A stretch of 64,000 bases of DNA from CAVTBX01 sp963733135 (GTDB lineage Bacteria > Actinomycetota > Thermoleophilia > Gaiellales > Gaiellaceae). How positions within the stretch are numbered: the stretch's first letter is position 1; each line of letters starts with the position of its first letter. The translations under genes were made by a program, and so were the position numbers. Below, in pieces: positions 33,307 to 40,820 of the stretch. A model generated the notes under the pieces. The model saw only the letters and a list, made by a program, of their open reading frames with translations. It was not told the DNA's origin and made no database searches. The stretch spans positions 277,526 through 341,525 of the forward strand of contig CAVTBX010000003.1 of the NCBI GenBank assembly GCA_963733135.1. The letters are read 5' to 3'.

Positions 33307-33918
33307 ATGACTGCGCACGCGCACGCCCACGAGCACGGCGCCCATCCGCCGGCGGCACACCAGAGCTCCCGCGTCGACGCCCGGCTCCTCGGGATCTACC
33401 TCTTTATCGCCTCCGAGGTGATGCTCTTCGGGTCGTTCTTCACGATCTACTTCTTCGCCCGGGTCGTGAACGAGGTCGAGACGTGGCCGCCCGAGCCCTT
33501 CGAGCTCCCGGTCTACCTCGCGCTCCTGAACACGATCATCCTCGTGAGCTCGAGCTTCACGATGCACTGGGCTCTCCAGTCCATCAAGCGCAATCACCGC
33601 GCGGGGCTCGTTGCCGGCCTCGGGCTGACGTTCCTGCTCGGCCTGACGTTCCTCCTGATCCAGGCGCGGGAGTACACGCGGCTCGGCTTCGCGCCCAGCG
33701 ATCTCGCGTTCGGCTCGACGTTCTACGGGCTGACGGGCCTACACGGGCTCCACGTCTTCGTCGGGTTGAACCTTCTGCTCTACGCGCTCATCCGCTCGGT
33801 GCGCGGTCACTTCGGGCCCGCGGCGCACGACCATCTGGGCGTCGAGCTGCCGGGCATCTACTGGCACTTCGTGGACGTCATGTGGATCGTGGTCTACGTG
33901 ACCGTCTACGTCATCTAA
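33307..33918 (+). CDS. ctaE: Cytochrome c oxidase subunit III
   Basis: 203-residue membrane subunit with five predicted helices after a histidine-rich start. Typical segments are LLGIYLFIASEVMLFGSFF near 30, FGSTFYGLTGLHGLHVFVG near 138 and the terminal YWHFVDVMWIVVYVTVY, the last being the hallmark of subunit III. ATG 33307 is chosen over the frame's earlier bases because they overlap the USP-like gene. It is the five-helix form usual in actinobacteria. Confidence 0.95.
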   Translation: MTAHAHAHEHGAHPPAAHQSSRVDARLLGIYLFIASEVMLFGSFFTIYFFARVVNEVETWPPEPFELPVYLALLNTIILVSSSFTMHWALQSIKRNHRAGLVAGLGLTFLLGLTFLLIQAREYTRLGFAPSDLAFGSTFYGLTGLHGLHVFVGLNLLLYALIRSVRGHFGPAAHDHLGVELPGIYWHFVDVMWIVVYVTVYVI

Positions 33919-33928
33919 GGAGACCGCG

Positions 33929-34483
33929 TTGCGGAACCCGCTTCGCACCGAGGCGGAGGCGTTCAGCTTCGTCCTCGTCGCCGCGGTGTGCTTTCTCGCT
34001 CTTGCCCTCGCGGTCGTCTTCGGCGGCCGCTGGGTTGGGATCGCCGTCTTCCTCGCGCTTGCGCTCGGCGTCGCGGTCGGCGTCTACATCCGCTCGGAGC
34101 CCAAGGTCCACGAGCCCGCGGTCTGGGACCGCTCCGGGCCGGTCGGCGTGAACCGCCTCCTTGTGGTGGCGGACGCGACTGCGGGAACGGAGGCGCTGCG
34201 TACGGAGGTCGCGCGCCGGCTCGGAGGCGTGGCTGCAGAGGTGCTCGTGGTGGTGCCGGGGCGGTCTACCGGCGGTCGCTACGACGAGGCGGCCGAGGAA
34301 GTGCGAGCGGCCGCGGCGAGGCGGGCGGACGAGGTCGCGTCGATGCTCGAGAACGGCACCGTCGCCGCGCGGGGCACAGTTGGAGACGCCGACCCGCTGA
34401 AAGCGCTTCGAGAAGCCCTACGACACTTCAAGGCGGACGATGTTCTCGTCTCGGCCAGCCTTCGGACGAACGACGTGGAGTGA
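33929..34483 (+). CDS. Membrane-anchored USP-like domain protein
   Basis: 184 residues: two close hydrophobic segments (about 13-32 and 35-54) followed by one cytoplasmic domain resembling a half of the USP-like gene at 32469 (NRLLVVADATAGTEALR, GTVGDADPLKALREALRHF, DVLVSAS). It ends without the glycine/serine phosphate loop. TTG 33929 is supported by AAGGAGA eight bases upstream, and it follows ctaE by 10 bp. The membrane part may instead be related to the small subunit IV of actinobacterial oxidases; the fusion to a USP-like domain is unusual. Confidence 0.68.
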   Translation: MRNPLRTEAEAFSFVLVAAVCFLALALAVVFGGRWVGIAVFLALALGVAVGVYIRSEPKVHEPAVWDRSGPVGVNRLLVVADATAGTEALRTEVARRLGGVAAEVLVVVPGRSTGGRYDEAAEEVRAAAARRADEVASMLENGTVAARGTVGDADPLKALREALRHFKADDVLVSASLRTNDVE

Positions 34484-34526
34484 CGCGAGCGCAAGACGCA
34501 CTGTCTATCCACACGTGGCGACGCCC

Positions 34527-36455
34527 CTAGTCGATCAAAGGCAGGAGGATGGGAGCAGCGCCCTCGCTCGTGTTGAAGCTGAGCGCTGTGCCGTAGCGGG
34601 CGACTAACGCGCCGATATCGGCAGGCGTCAGCTTGTCGCTCTCGACGCGCACGGTGCAGGTCTCGGGCTGCACCCAGACGCCGAACGCGAGGCGATTGTT
34701 CTCGGACCAGTCCTTCCTCGTTCTCGCGATCTCGTCTTGCAGCACTCGAAGGCTCTTCTCGTCGCGCGAGCAGTTATCCGTTCGATAGCCGCTGTCCTCC
34801 GTCGGGTAGTTGATGCTCTGCGAGGCCGCGGTCAGGCGATCCTTCCACCTGTCGGGATCGACGCCGGGGCCGAACACGACAACCAGCGTCCCCGTTGCGT
34901 CCCGGTACAGGCCGAAGAAGACCTCGGGGTGACCTTTGATCAGCCTGCTGAACGCCTTGGGGACGGCGCCTTGCTCCTGCGCGGGCGTCGGCATCGGCAA
35001 GGGCGGCTCGTATGCGATCGAGAGGACGATGACCGCGCCGCCGGGGAGCTCGCTGCCTGCCTCCGGATCGGAGCGGAACACCTCGCCCGTCCGCGGGGCC
35101 TCGTCGTCGTAGCGAACGTTCGCGACGAGCCCCGCCGCCCCGAGTGCCTTCACCGCTTCGCCTTCGGTGAGTCCGACCACGTCCGGGACGGAGACGGAAC
35201 TCTCCGACGACGCGTCCGACGACTCCGCCGAGCTCTGAGCGGCGGACGAGCCGGAGCCGCTGACCGGGGGTGACCAGATCCAGGCGTCGGCGAGAAGCGT
35301 GGCCTCGAAGCCGTTCGAGTCCCAGCGCGCGCCGCCGAAGACGAGCAGGTCGGCTCCTGCGGCGACGACTGTTCGGTCGGTGACGAGCTCGCCGACGTCG
35401 AGCGGCGGGATTCCGATCCACGTGTTGTCGGTCGAGTCGAGGATCCAGCCCTGGTAGCCGAAGTAGTGGCCGCCGGACTCGGTGAGCACGCCGCTGCCGA
35501 AGTCCTCCTCGCCCTGGGGCGGGTCGGGGAGCGCTGACCACTCGCCCCTGGCCGAGTCGAGGATGCCGCCGTACGGATAGCTGCGGCCGTAGTTGCCGAC
35601 CTCCCCGCCGTCGGCGCCACCGAGCGTGGGGTTGATCAGACGCCCGCCGTCCAGCGCCCAGGGGCCGGTCGCGAGGATCTGGGAGTCCGGCAGCCGCCGC
35701 CACGAGCCCTGCCCGAGATCGAGCGCCGCCGCACGGGTGAACATCGGCTCCTCGGCCCCGGGGTTCGGGACGATCTCGTGGTCGAAGAGAACGAGCTCTT
35801 GCCCGCTCCAGATCATCGAGCGGCCGAACGAAGGAGAAAGCGGATCGGCCAGGAGCTTGCTCCACGAGTTGGTGGCAGGGTCGAAGATGAAGTCCGGCCG
35901 CTCGCCCTGCTCGTCGCTTCCGGAGTAGGCGACGATTCGCTCGCCCGCCTGCACGATCCCGTGGTACCAGTCGAGATCGTCCACCGGAAAAGGCAGTTCC
36001 TCCCAGCGGTCCTCCTCGATCCGATAGGCGAGGAAGGCAGGGTCGGCGTTCGGTCTGCCCAGGCTGCCTGGGATCCACAAGAAGGCGGTTCCGTCGAGGA
36101 CGAGTCCCTGAGCCCAGTCGAACGGGACCGGAGCGTCGGCGATTCGACGCCATGTACCTGTCCGCGGGTCGAAGGCGGCGCCGTCGGCAAGCGGAGGGAT
36201 GTCCGGAGCCGTGCAATCGGCGTTCGGGGGGCACGGGGGCGCGTCGCTCCCGCCGATGAGGAGGGCCTCGTCGCCCGTCCAGAGGCCGAGTGCTCCTTCG
36301 CGAGGGCTCAACGGGCTGGCCGGGACCGCCCGCCAGGAGCTCGCTGCGCCCGTGTCAGAACCAGGGTCGCGGGATTCAGCTGCGCCGCAGGCCGCTATGA
36401 GCAGCGCCGCCGATGCAGCTGAGAGCGCAACCAGGACTCCGGACCGTGGCCGCAT
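34527..36455 (-). CDS. Lipoprotein with Kelch-like repeats and a PASTA domain
   Basis: 642-residue surface lipoprotein. Residues 1-22 form a lipoprotein signal peptide ending in LLIAAC. Residues 35-400 hold Kelch-like propeller repeats (ALGLWTGDEALLIGG, GRSMIWSGQELVLF, DLLVFGGARWDSNG). A serine-rich linker leads to one PASTA domain (about 425-490, VPDVVGLTEGEAVKAL), and a C-terminal domain of about 140 residues follows that I do not recognise. PASTA domains bind peptidoglycan or beta-lactams in kinases and PBPs, so a cell-wall-facing role is inferred. It is the last gene of the minus-strand block with the di-heme cytochrome. Confidence 0.75.
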   Translation of the reverse strand: MRPRSGVLVALSAASAALLIAACGAAESRDPGSDTGAASSWRAVPASPLSPREGALGLWTGDEALLIGGSDAPPCPPNADCTAPDIPPLADGAAFDPRTGTWRRIADAPVPFDWAQGLVLDGTAFLWIPGSLGRPNADPAFLAYRIEEDRWEELPFPVDDLDWYHGIVQAGERIVAYSGSDEQGERPDFIFDPATNSWSKLLADPLSPSFGRSMIWSGQELVLFDHEIVPNPGAEEPMFTRAAALDLGQGSWRRLPDSQILATGPWALDGGRLINPTLGGADGGEVGNYGRSYPYGGILDSARGEWSALPDPPQGEEDFGSGVLTESGGHYFGYQGWILDSTDNTWIGIPPLDVGELVTDRTVVAAGADLLVFGGARWDSNGFEATLLADAWIWSPPVSGSGSSAAQSSAESSDASSESSVSVPDVVGLTEGEAVKALGAAGLVANVRYDDEAPRTGEVFRSDPEAGSELPGGAVIVLSIAYEPPLPMPTPAQEQGAVPKAFSRLIKGHPEVFFGLYRDATGTLVVVFGPGVDPDRWKDRLTAASQSINYPTEDSGYRTDNCSRDEKSLRVLQDEIARTRKDWSENNRLAFGVWVQPETCTVRVESDKLTPADIGALVARYGTALSFNTSEGAAPILLPLID

Positions 36456-36517
36456 GCCGATTTGACGCTCGAAGCGCACACAAGGTTCCCGCCGACGCGA
36501 GAACGGGCTTGGCGCGG

Positions 36518-37171
36518 CTACGAGCCGTCGACGATGTACTGGGCTACTGCCTCGATCTGCTCGTCGTTCAGCGTGTCCGCGAAGGCCGGCATCCCGCCGC
36601 CACCGGCTCTGATCTGCTCGATCGCGGCCTCGAGGGCGATCGACGACTCGTCGAGGTTCGGGCCGATCTCGCCGCTCGCGCCGGCGGCCTCGAACGCGTG
36701 GCAGCTCGCGCAGTTCGCATTGAAGATCGTCTCGCCGTCGGTCGAATCGGCAGACCCGGTGTCTGCGCCGCAGCCGGCTGGGATGTCCTCCGCGTTCACC
36801 CAGGAGCACTGAGAGACGAAGGCCGCGATCGCGATCCGGTCGTCCTCGGGGAGGTAGTCCTTCGTCCCCTCCTCGTCGAAGTCGGGCATCGGCGGGATCT
36901 GGATCTCCATCTGGCCGAGCACGACCTCGAAGAAGGTGCTCTCCTCGAAGTCGTGCGTGCGCGAGTAGCCGAAGGCGTCGTCGAGGTTCGGGCCGATCTG
37001 CCCCTGCGTGTTGGCCGCCTGCATGACGTGGCAGCCGCCGCACGACTCGACGAACAGCTGCTGCCCGGTCTGGAGGCTCGCGCCGCTCGACTCGGTCGTC
37101 TCGCCCGCGCAGCCGACCGACGCGAGGGCCGTCGCGCCGAGAACCACCCCGAGGAGGAGCAGGCGCCGCAA
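36518..37171 (-). CDS. Di-heme cytochrome c lipoprotein
   Basis: 217-residue exported electron carrier. A lipobox (ASVGC, Cys 21) anchors it to the membrane. Two c-type heme sites follow: CGGCH at 44-48 with likely methionine M94 (IPPMPDF), and CASCH at 154-158 with a methionine in GGGMPAF near 190. It resembles two fused cytochrome c6/c551-like domains and could feed the caa3 oxidase encoded nearby. TTG 37171 is the start, four bases after the STAS gene stop. Confidence 0.88.
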   Translation of the reverse strand: MRRLLLLGVVLGATALASVGCAGETTESSGASLQTGQQLFVESCGGCHVMQAANTQGQIGPNLDDAFGYSRTHDFEESTFFEVVLGQMEIQIPPMPDFDEEGTKDYLPEDDRIAIAAFVSQCSWVNAEDIPAGCGADTGSADSTDGETIFNANCASCHAFEAAGASGEIGPNLDESSIALEAAIEQIRAGGGGMPAFADTLNDEQIEAVAQYIVDGS

Positions 37172-37174
37172 CGG

Positions 37175-37540
37175 CTAGGTCGGGGCGGCCTCGCTCGAGC
37201 TCGCGAGCGCCTCTTCCCGCGTCTCGTGGATCGGGAAGACCTTGTCGAGCCCGGTGATCTCGAAGATCTTGGTGATGTTCCGGTCGCTGCACACGATCGA
37301 CAGCTGACCGCCGGCCGGGCGCAGGCGCTTGACGCCGCCCACGAGCACTCCGAGCGTCGTCGAGTCGATGAACGTCGTCGAGGAGAAGTCGACGACGACG
37401 TGCTTGGCACCCTCGCCGATCACGTCGAGGAGCTGCTGCTTGAACTCCGGTGCCGTGTAAAGGTCGACCTCGCCGGCGAGGGCGATCACGTAGGCGTCGT
37501 CGCCCGCTTGCTCTGTCTTGATGTCGAAGTTCATCGTCAT
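37175..37540 (-). CDS. STAS-domain anti-anti-sigma factor
   Basis: 121-residue protein consisting of one STAS domain of the SpoIIAA/RsbV type. GEVDLYTAPEFKQQL near residue 23 and DFSSTTFIDSTTLGVLV at 51-67 contain the phosphorylatable serine, probably S60. It would bind an anti-sigma kinase and so free a sigma factor. No kinase or sigma gene is adjacent; it sits between a TPR protein and the di-heme cytochrome. ATG 37540 or the ATG two codons later are possible starts. Confidence 0.88.
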   Translation of the reverse strand: MTMNFDIKTEQAGDDAYVIALAGEVDLYTAPEFKQQLLDVIGEGAKHVVVDFSSTTFIDSTTLGVLVGGVKRLRPAGGQLSIVCSDRNITKIFEITGLDKVFPIHETREEALASSSEAAPT

Positions 37541-37576
37541 TCCGTCCTGAAGTCCGGCGTACCTTAGCGGGCTGAT

Positions 37577-38452
37577 CTAGCCCCCGGCCTCGGGAGCGGA
37601 CTGCTCGAGCGCTCGGATCTGGCGGCGGATGAGCGGCGCGTTCGGATCGTCCGGAGCGAGTTCGAGGAACTCCTCCCAGGCGGTGATCGCGTCGGGAGTC
37701 GAGCCGGCGAGGTAGTGCGCCTGCCCGAGCTGGAGGTAGTGGCTCGGCTCCTCCGGCTGGAGCTCCGTGAGCTTCGTCCAGACCTCCGCCTGCTGACGGT
37801 ACGTCGTCGTGGCTTCGAGGATGAGCTCGTTGACCTCGGTCGCGGTGCGCTCCTGCTCGAGCCGCGTGATGGGCCCGGAGAAGCTCTGAGCGAGCGGGCT
37901 CGAGGGGTCGGTGATCTCCTGCGCGAAGCCCGAGCCGGTGACCCCGGCCTGCGCGGCGGCGAGATCGGCCTGCTGCTCCTGCGCCCGTGCGCCGAGGAGG
38001 GCTGCCAGGCTCAGTTGAGCATCGGCGTCGTTCTGGCGCCCTTCCGTATAGCGCTCGAGCTGCGTGATCGCCTCGGCGATCTGTCCGTTCGTCTGAAGCG
38101 CGGTGGCGAGCTCGCGCCGCGCCTCGAGGTCGTTCGGATTCGCCTCCACCTTCGCCCGTGCTTCGCTGATGGACGGGGTGTCGTCTGTCCCGCCGCCGCT
38201 GAAGAGGTCGGCCAGGTAGTCGCCGACGCCTGACCCTCCGGCGCCGACCCCGAGGAAGACGAAGGAGAGCGCGAAGACTGCCGCGAGCGCGAGGAAGACC
38301 CACTTCGCGCGGCGCCGCAGCCGGCTGAAGAACATCGTGTCCTCGTAGCCGGCAGACGAGCGCTTCGGTGTGGAGGCGGCGGTTCGGGGAGGCGTGGGCA
38401 CGCGGCTACGGCCGCGGCGCTGCGACGGCCGTTGCGAGGGAGCTCGTGCCAA
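37577..38452 (-). CDS. Membrane-anchored TPR-repeat protein
   Basis: 291-residue protein with a basic N-terminal tail, one hydrophobic segment (about 50-72), then TPR-like helices (about 95-150: LEARRELATALQTNGQIAEA; and 225-280: LQLGQAHYLAGSTPDAITAW). The helical part probably faces outward. TTG 38452 is the start of the frame; ATG at about residue 40 (FFSRLRRRAKW follows) would give a shorter protein with the membrane segment still intact. It may serve Tat, cytochrome or envelope assembly; no catalytic motif is seen. Confidence 0.72.
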   Translation of the reverse strand: MARAPSQRPSQRRGRSRVPTPPRTAASTPKRSSAGYEDTMFFSRLRRRAKWVFLALAAVFALSFVFLGVGAGGSGVGDYLADLFSGGGTDDTPSISEARAKVEANPNDLEARRELATALQTNGQIAEAITQLERYTEGRQNDADAQLSLAALLGARAQEQQADLAAAQAGVTGSGFAQEITDPSSPLAQSFSGPITRLEQERTATEVNELILEATTTYRQQAEVWTKLTELQPEEPSHYLQLGQAHYLAGSTPDAITAWEEFLELAPDDPNAPLIRRQIRALEQSAPEAGG

Positions 38453-38550
38453 TCCGTCTCTCCTTTCAGGTCGTCACGCCGGCGCTTGGCCGCTACGTCA
38501 TTTCGGGCCGGCTGACCCAGCGTAGCGGCTTCCGATTCCCGGGAACCCTC

Positions 38551-38856
38551 CTAGCGCGTGGCGCCGTCGGAGCCGGTCGGTGCGCCTGCCTCGCCGCGTC
38601 TGGCGCGCTCCGCCTCGAGCTCGCGTTCGAGCTCGAGCTCGCGCGCGGTCGGCCCGCTTCGGACGGGCTCGGCCTCGCCAACCTCGGCGTCGTGCATGCC
38701 GTCCCGAAACTCGTCGGGCGCCTCGGAGAGCGCCTCCTTGAACTCCTTCGAGCTTCGGCCGAGCGAGCGAGCCATGTCCGGCAGCCGCTTGGCGCCGTAG
38801 AGGAGCACGATCACCGCGACGACCACGATGATGCCCCAGAGTCCGACTGTTCCCAT
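38551..38856 (-). CDS. tatA: Twin-arginine translocase TatA-type subunit (downstream copy)
   Basis: 101 residues: a short N-terminal membrane helix (about 4-20), the hinge YGAKRLPDMARSLG with the usual FG replaced by YG, an amphipathic helix, and a long charged coiled tail. This is the TatA/B architecture. It follows tatC by 15 bp. The longer tail may mean a TatB-like role, but TatA and TatB cannot be separated by sequence here. Confidence 0.88.
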   Translation of the reverse strand: MGTVGLWGIIVVVAVIVLLYGAKRLPDMARSLGRSSKEFKEALSEAPDEFRDGMHDAEVGEAEPVRSGPTARELELERELEAERARRGEAGAPTGSDGATR

Positions 38857-38871
38857 GCCCTTCTGACCTCC

Positions 38872-39651
38872 TTAGGACTCGCCCGCTCCCGCGAGCGGTT
38901 CGCCGTGCGTGCTCCAGTTCCTCGACCAGCGGCGCTCGAAGTAGACCGCGGCCCAGATCGAGCCGAAGTAGAGCGTGAAGATCGGCGCCATCATCATGAG
39001 CGTCGTGATCGGGTCGACGCCGGGCAGGATCACGGCGACGACCGTGCAGAAGACGACGCCGATCCGCCACTGGCGCCTGAACGTCGCCGCGGAGACGATC
39101 CGTAGGCGCACCAGACCGAGCACGAGGATCGGCACGAGAAAGAGCGCGCCGAGGCCGAACAGCACCATCGTCGCGAACCGGTAGTAGTCGCGGGCCCGGA
39201 TCTGGATGTTGTAGAGCTCGGAGTCGAACCCGAGCAGGAACGGCATTGCTCGGGGCAGGGCGACGAAGTAGCCGAAGGCGACACCGCCTGCGAAGAGCAA
39301 AGTTGCGACGAAGACGACGCGGGCGACTGCTCGCTGGTTCGTCTCCTGGAACGCAGGTGCGAGGTATGACCAGAGCTGCCAGAGCAGCATCGGCAGCGCG
39401 ACCGCGAAGGAGGCGTAGATCGAGACCGAGAGCGAGGTCATGAATGCTTCGGCCGGCGCGATCGTGATCGGCTGCGTTCCATCCGGCAGAGGCCGGTTGA
39501 GCGCGCGAATCAGCTCTTCGTGGAACGGATAGATCACTCCGAAGGCGACGGCCAGCGTCAGCAGGCTGATGACGAGCCGCGTGCGCAGCTCGTCGAGATG
39601 CTCGACCAGCGTGACGCTGTCGCCGTGACCCAGGCGGCGCGGAAGCCTCAC
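38872..39651 (-). CDS. tatC: Twin-arginine translocase subunit TatC
   Basis: Six-helix receptor subunit of the Tat pathway, 259 residues. The N-terminal LVEHLDELRTRL is the family hallmark; the large periplasmic loop with FMTSLSVSIYASFAVALP and the F.G..FGYF-type AGGVAFGYFVALP follow. It exports folded proteins such as the Rieske and cofactor enzymes. It is flanked on both sides by tatA-type genes in one minus-strand operon. Confidence 0.95.
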   Translation of the reverse strand: MRLPRRLGHGDSVTLVEHLDELRTRLVISLLTLAVAFGVIYPFHEELIRALNRPLPDGTQPITIAPAEAFMTSLSVSIYASFAVALPMLLWQLWSYLAPAFQETNQRAVARVVFVATLLFAGGVAFGYFVALPRAMPFLLGFDSELYNIQIRARDYYRFATMVLFGLGALFLVPILVLGLVRLRIVSAATFRRQWRIGVVFCTVVAVILPGVDPITTLMMMAPIFTLYFGSIWAAVYFERRWSRNWSTHGEPLAGAGES

Positions 39652-39663
39652 CGGAAGCGACCT

Positions 39664-39906
39664 CTAGCTCGCGACGCGCTCGGTGTCGCTCTTCTTCGTG
39701 ACCGAGCTCTCCGGTGAGGCGGGAACCTCGGCCGGCGGGTGGTTGGCCTGCTGCTCCTCGGGCTTCTCGTTGCCCGAGACCGAGTCCTTGAACTCCCTGA
39801 TCCCGCGGCCGACGGACCGGCCCATCTCGGGCAGTCGCTTAGGTCCGAAGACGAGGAGAAGGACGACGAGGAGGATGATGAGCTCTGGAGCCCCGATACT
39901 GGGCAT
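39664..39906 (-). CDS. tatA: Twin-arginine translocase TatA (upstream copy)
   Basis: 80-residue TatA: membrane helix at about 6-21 (GAPELIILLVVLLLVF), FGPKRLPEMGRSVGRG hinge and amphipathic helix, then an acidic tail. It is the first gene of the tat block and its ATG faces the suf promoter region, 128 bp from sufC. FGPKRLPEMGR is the canonical TatA sequence. Confidence 0.93.
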   Translation of the reverse strand: MPSIGAPELIILLVVLLLVFGPKRLPEMGRSVGRGIREFKDSVSGNEKPEEQQANHPPAEVPASPESSVTKKSDTERVAS

Positions 39907-39968
39907 ACGGCGAGGATAGCACCGGGTACAGGGCCTGGAAGCGGTTCGGGCGGCCGGGCGAGAGCCGC

Positions 39969-39974
39969 TAGACT
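39969..39974 (+). promoter_or_regulatory. Putative -10 box of the suf operon
   Basis: TAGACT fits TANNNT and lies 60 bp before the sufC start, in the spacer shared with the divergent tatA. The -35 region is weak. GGAAAGG at 40018-40024 is the likely ribosome-binding site of sufC. No SufR-type repressor gene is adjacent. Confidence 0.4.
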
Positions 39975-40034
39975 GGGTTTGTCACGAGCGGGCTGCCCAG
40001 GCCCGCCTAAGACTACGGAAAGGCTGTTACGAGC

Positions 40035-40820
40035 TTGGCACTACTCGAGATCAAGAACCTGCACGTCTCCCTCGAGGACGGCACGGAGATCGTCCGCGGA
40101 GTCGACCTCACGGTCGATCCGAGCGAGGTGCACGCGATCATGGGGCCGAACGGCTCCGGCAAGTCCACGCTCGCCTACGCGCTCATGGGCCATCCGGCCT
40201 ACGAGATCACCGAGGGCGAGATCCTCCTCGACGGCGAGGACGTCGTCGAGATGGAAGCCGACGAGCGAGCCCAGCGCGGCCTCTTCCTCGCCTTCCAGTA
40301 TCCGCACGCCGTTCCCGGCGTCACCGTGGCGAGCTTTCTTCGCTCTGCCGTGAACGCGCTTCGGAAAGCGCGAAACGGCGGCGAGGACGACCCGATCAAG
40401 ATTCCGGAGTTCCGCAAGGAGCTGACCGAGGCGATGGAAGCGCTCAAGGTTCCGAAGGAGATGACGAGCCGGTACCTGAACGAGGGCTTCTCGGGCGGCG
40501 AGAAGAAGCGCGTCGAGATCCTCCAGATGGCGCTTCTCAAGCCGCGTATCGCCGTCCTCGACGAGACCGACTCGGGTCTCGACATCGACGCGCTTCGGAT
40601 CGTCGCGAAGGGCGTGCGCTCGCTCGTCGGGCCCGACATGGGCGCGCTCATCATCACGCACTACCAGCGGATCCTGAACTACATCGAGCCCGACTACGTG
40701 CACGTCTTCGCCGACGGCAGGATCGTCGAGGAGGGCGGCCCGGAGCTCGCACACAAGCTCGAGGCCGAGGGCTACGAGGCGTTCATGCCTGTGGCTGCGA
40801 CGGCGGGAGGTGAGAGCTGA
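40035..40820 (+). CDS. sufC: SUF system ATPase SufC
   Basis: ABC-type ATPase (261 residues) that drives the SufBCD scaffold for Fe-S cluster assembly. Walker A GPNGSGKST near 37, Q-loop AFQYPHAVPGVT near 88, signature FSGGEKKRVEILQ near 152, Walker B IAVLDETDSGLDIDAL near 176 and ITHYQRILNYI near 210 are all SufC-specific. TTG 40035 gives the standard LEIKNL start. The last base of its stop is shared with the sufB ATG. First gene of the suf block, with sufC before sufB, an order seen in several actinobacteria. Confidence 0.95.
   Translation: MALLEIKNLHVSLEDGTEIVRGVDLTVDPSEVHAIMGPNGSGKSTLAYALMGHPAYEITEGEILLDGEDVVEMEADERAQRGLFLAFQYPHAVPGVTVASFLRSAVNALRKARNGGEDDPIKIPEFRKELTEAMEALKVPKEMTSRYLNEGFSGGEKKRVEILQMALLKPRIAVLDETDSGLDIDALRIVAKGVRSLVGPDMGALIITHYQRILNYIEPDYVHVFADGRIVEEGGPELAHKLEAEGYEAFMPVAATAGGES

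Noticed and set aside
34527..38303. A 1258-codon minus-strand open frame suggesting a giant protein
   Set aside because: The upstream half is a shadow of the cytochrome, STAS and TPR genes; the lipoprotein signal peptide at 36455 marks the true start.
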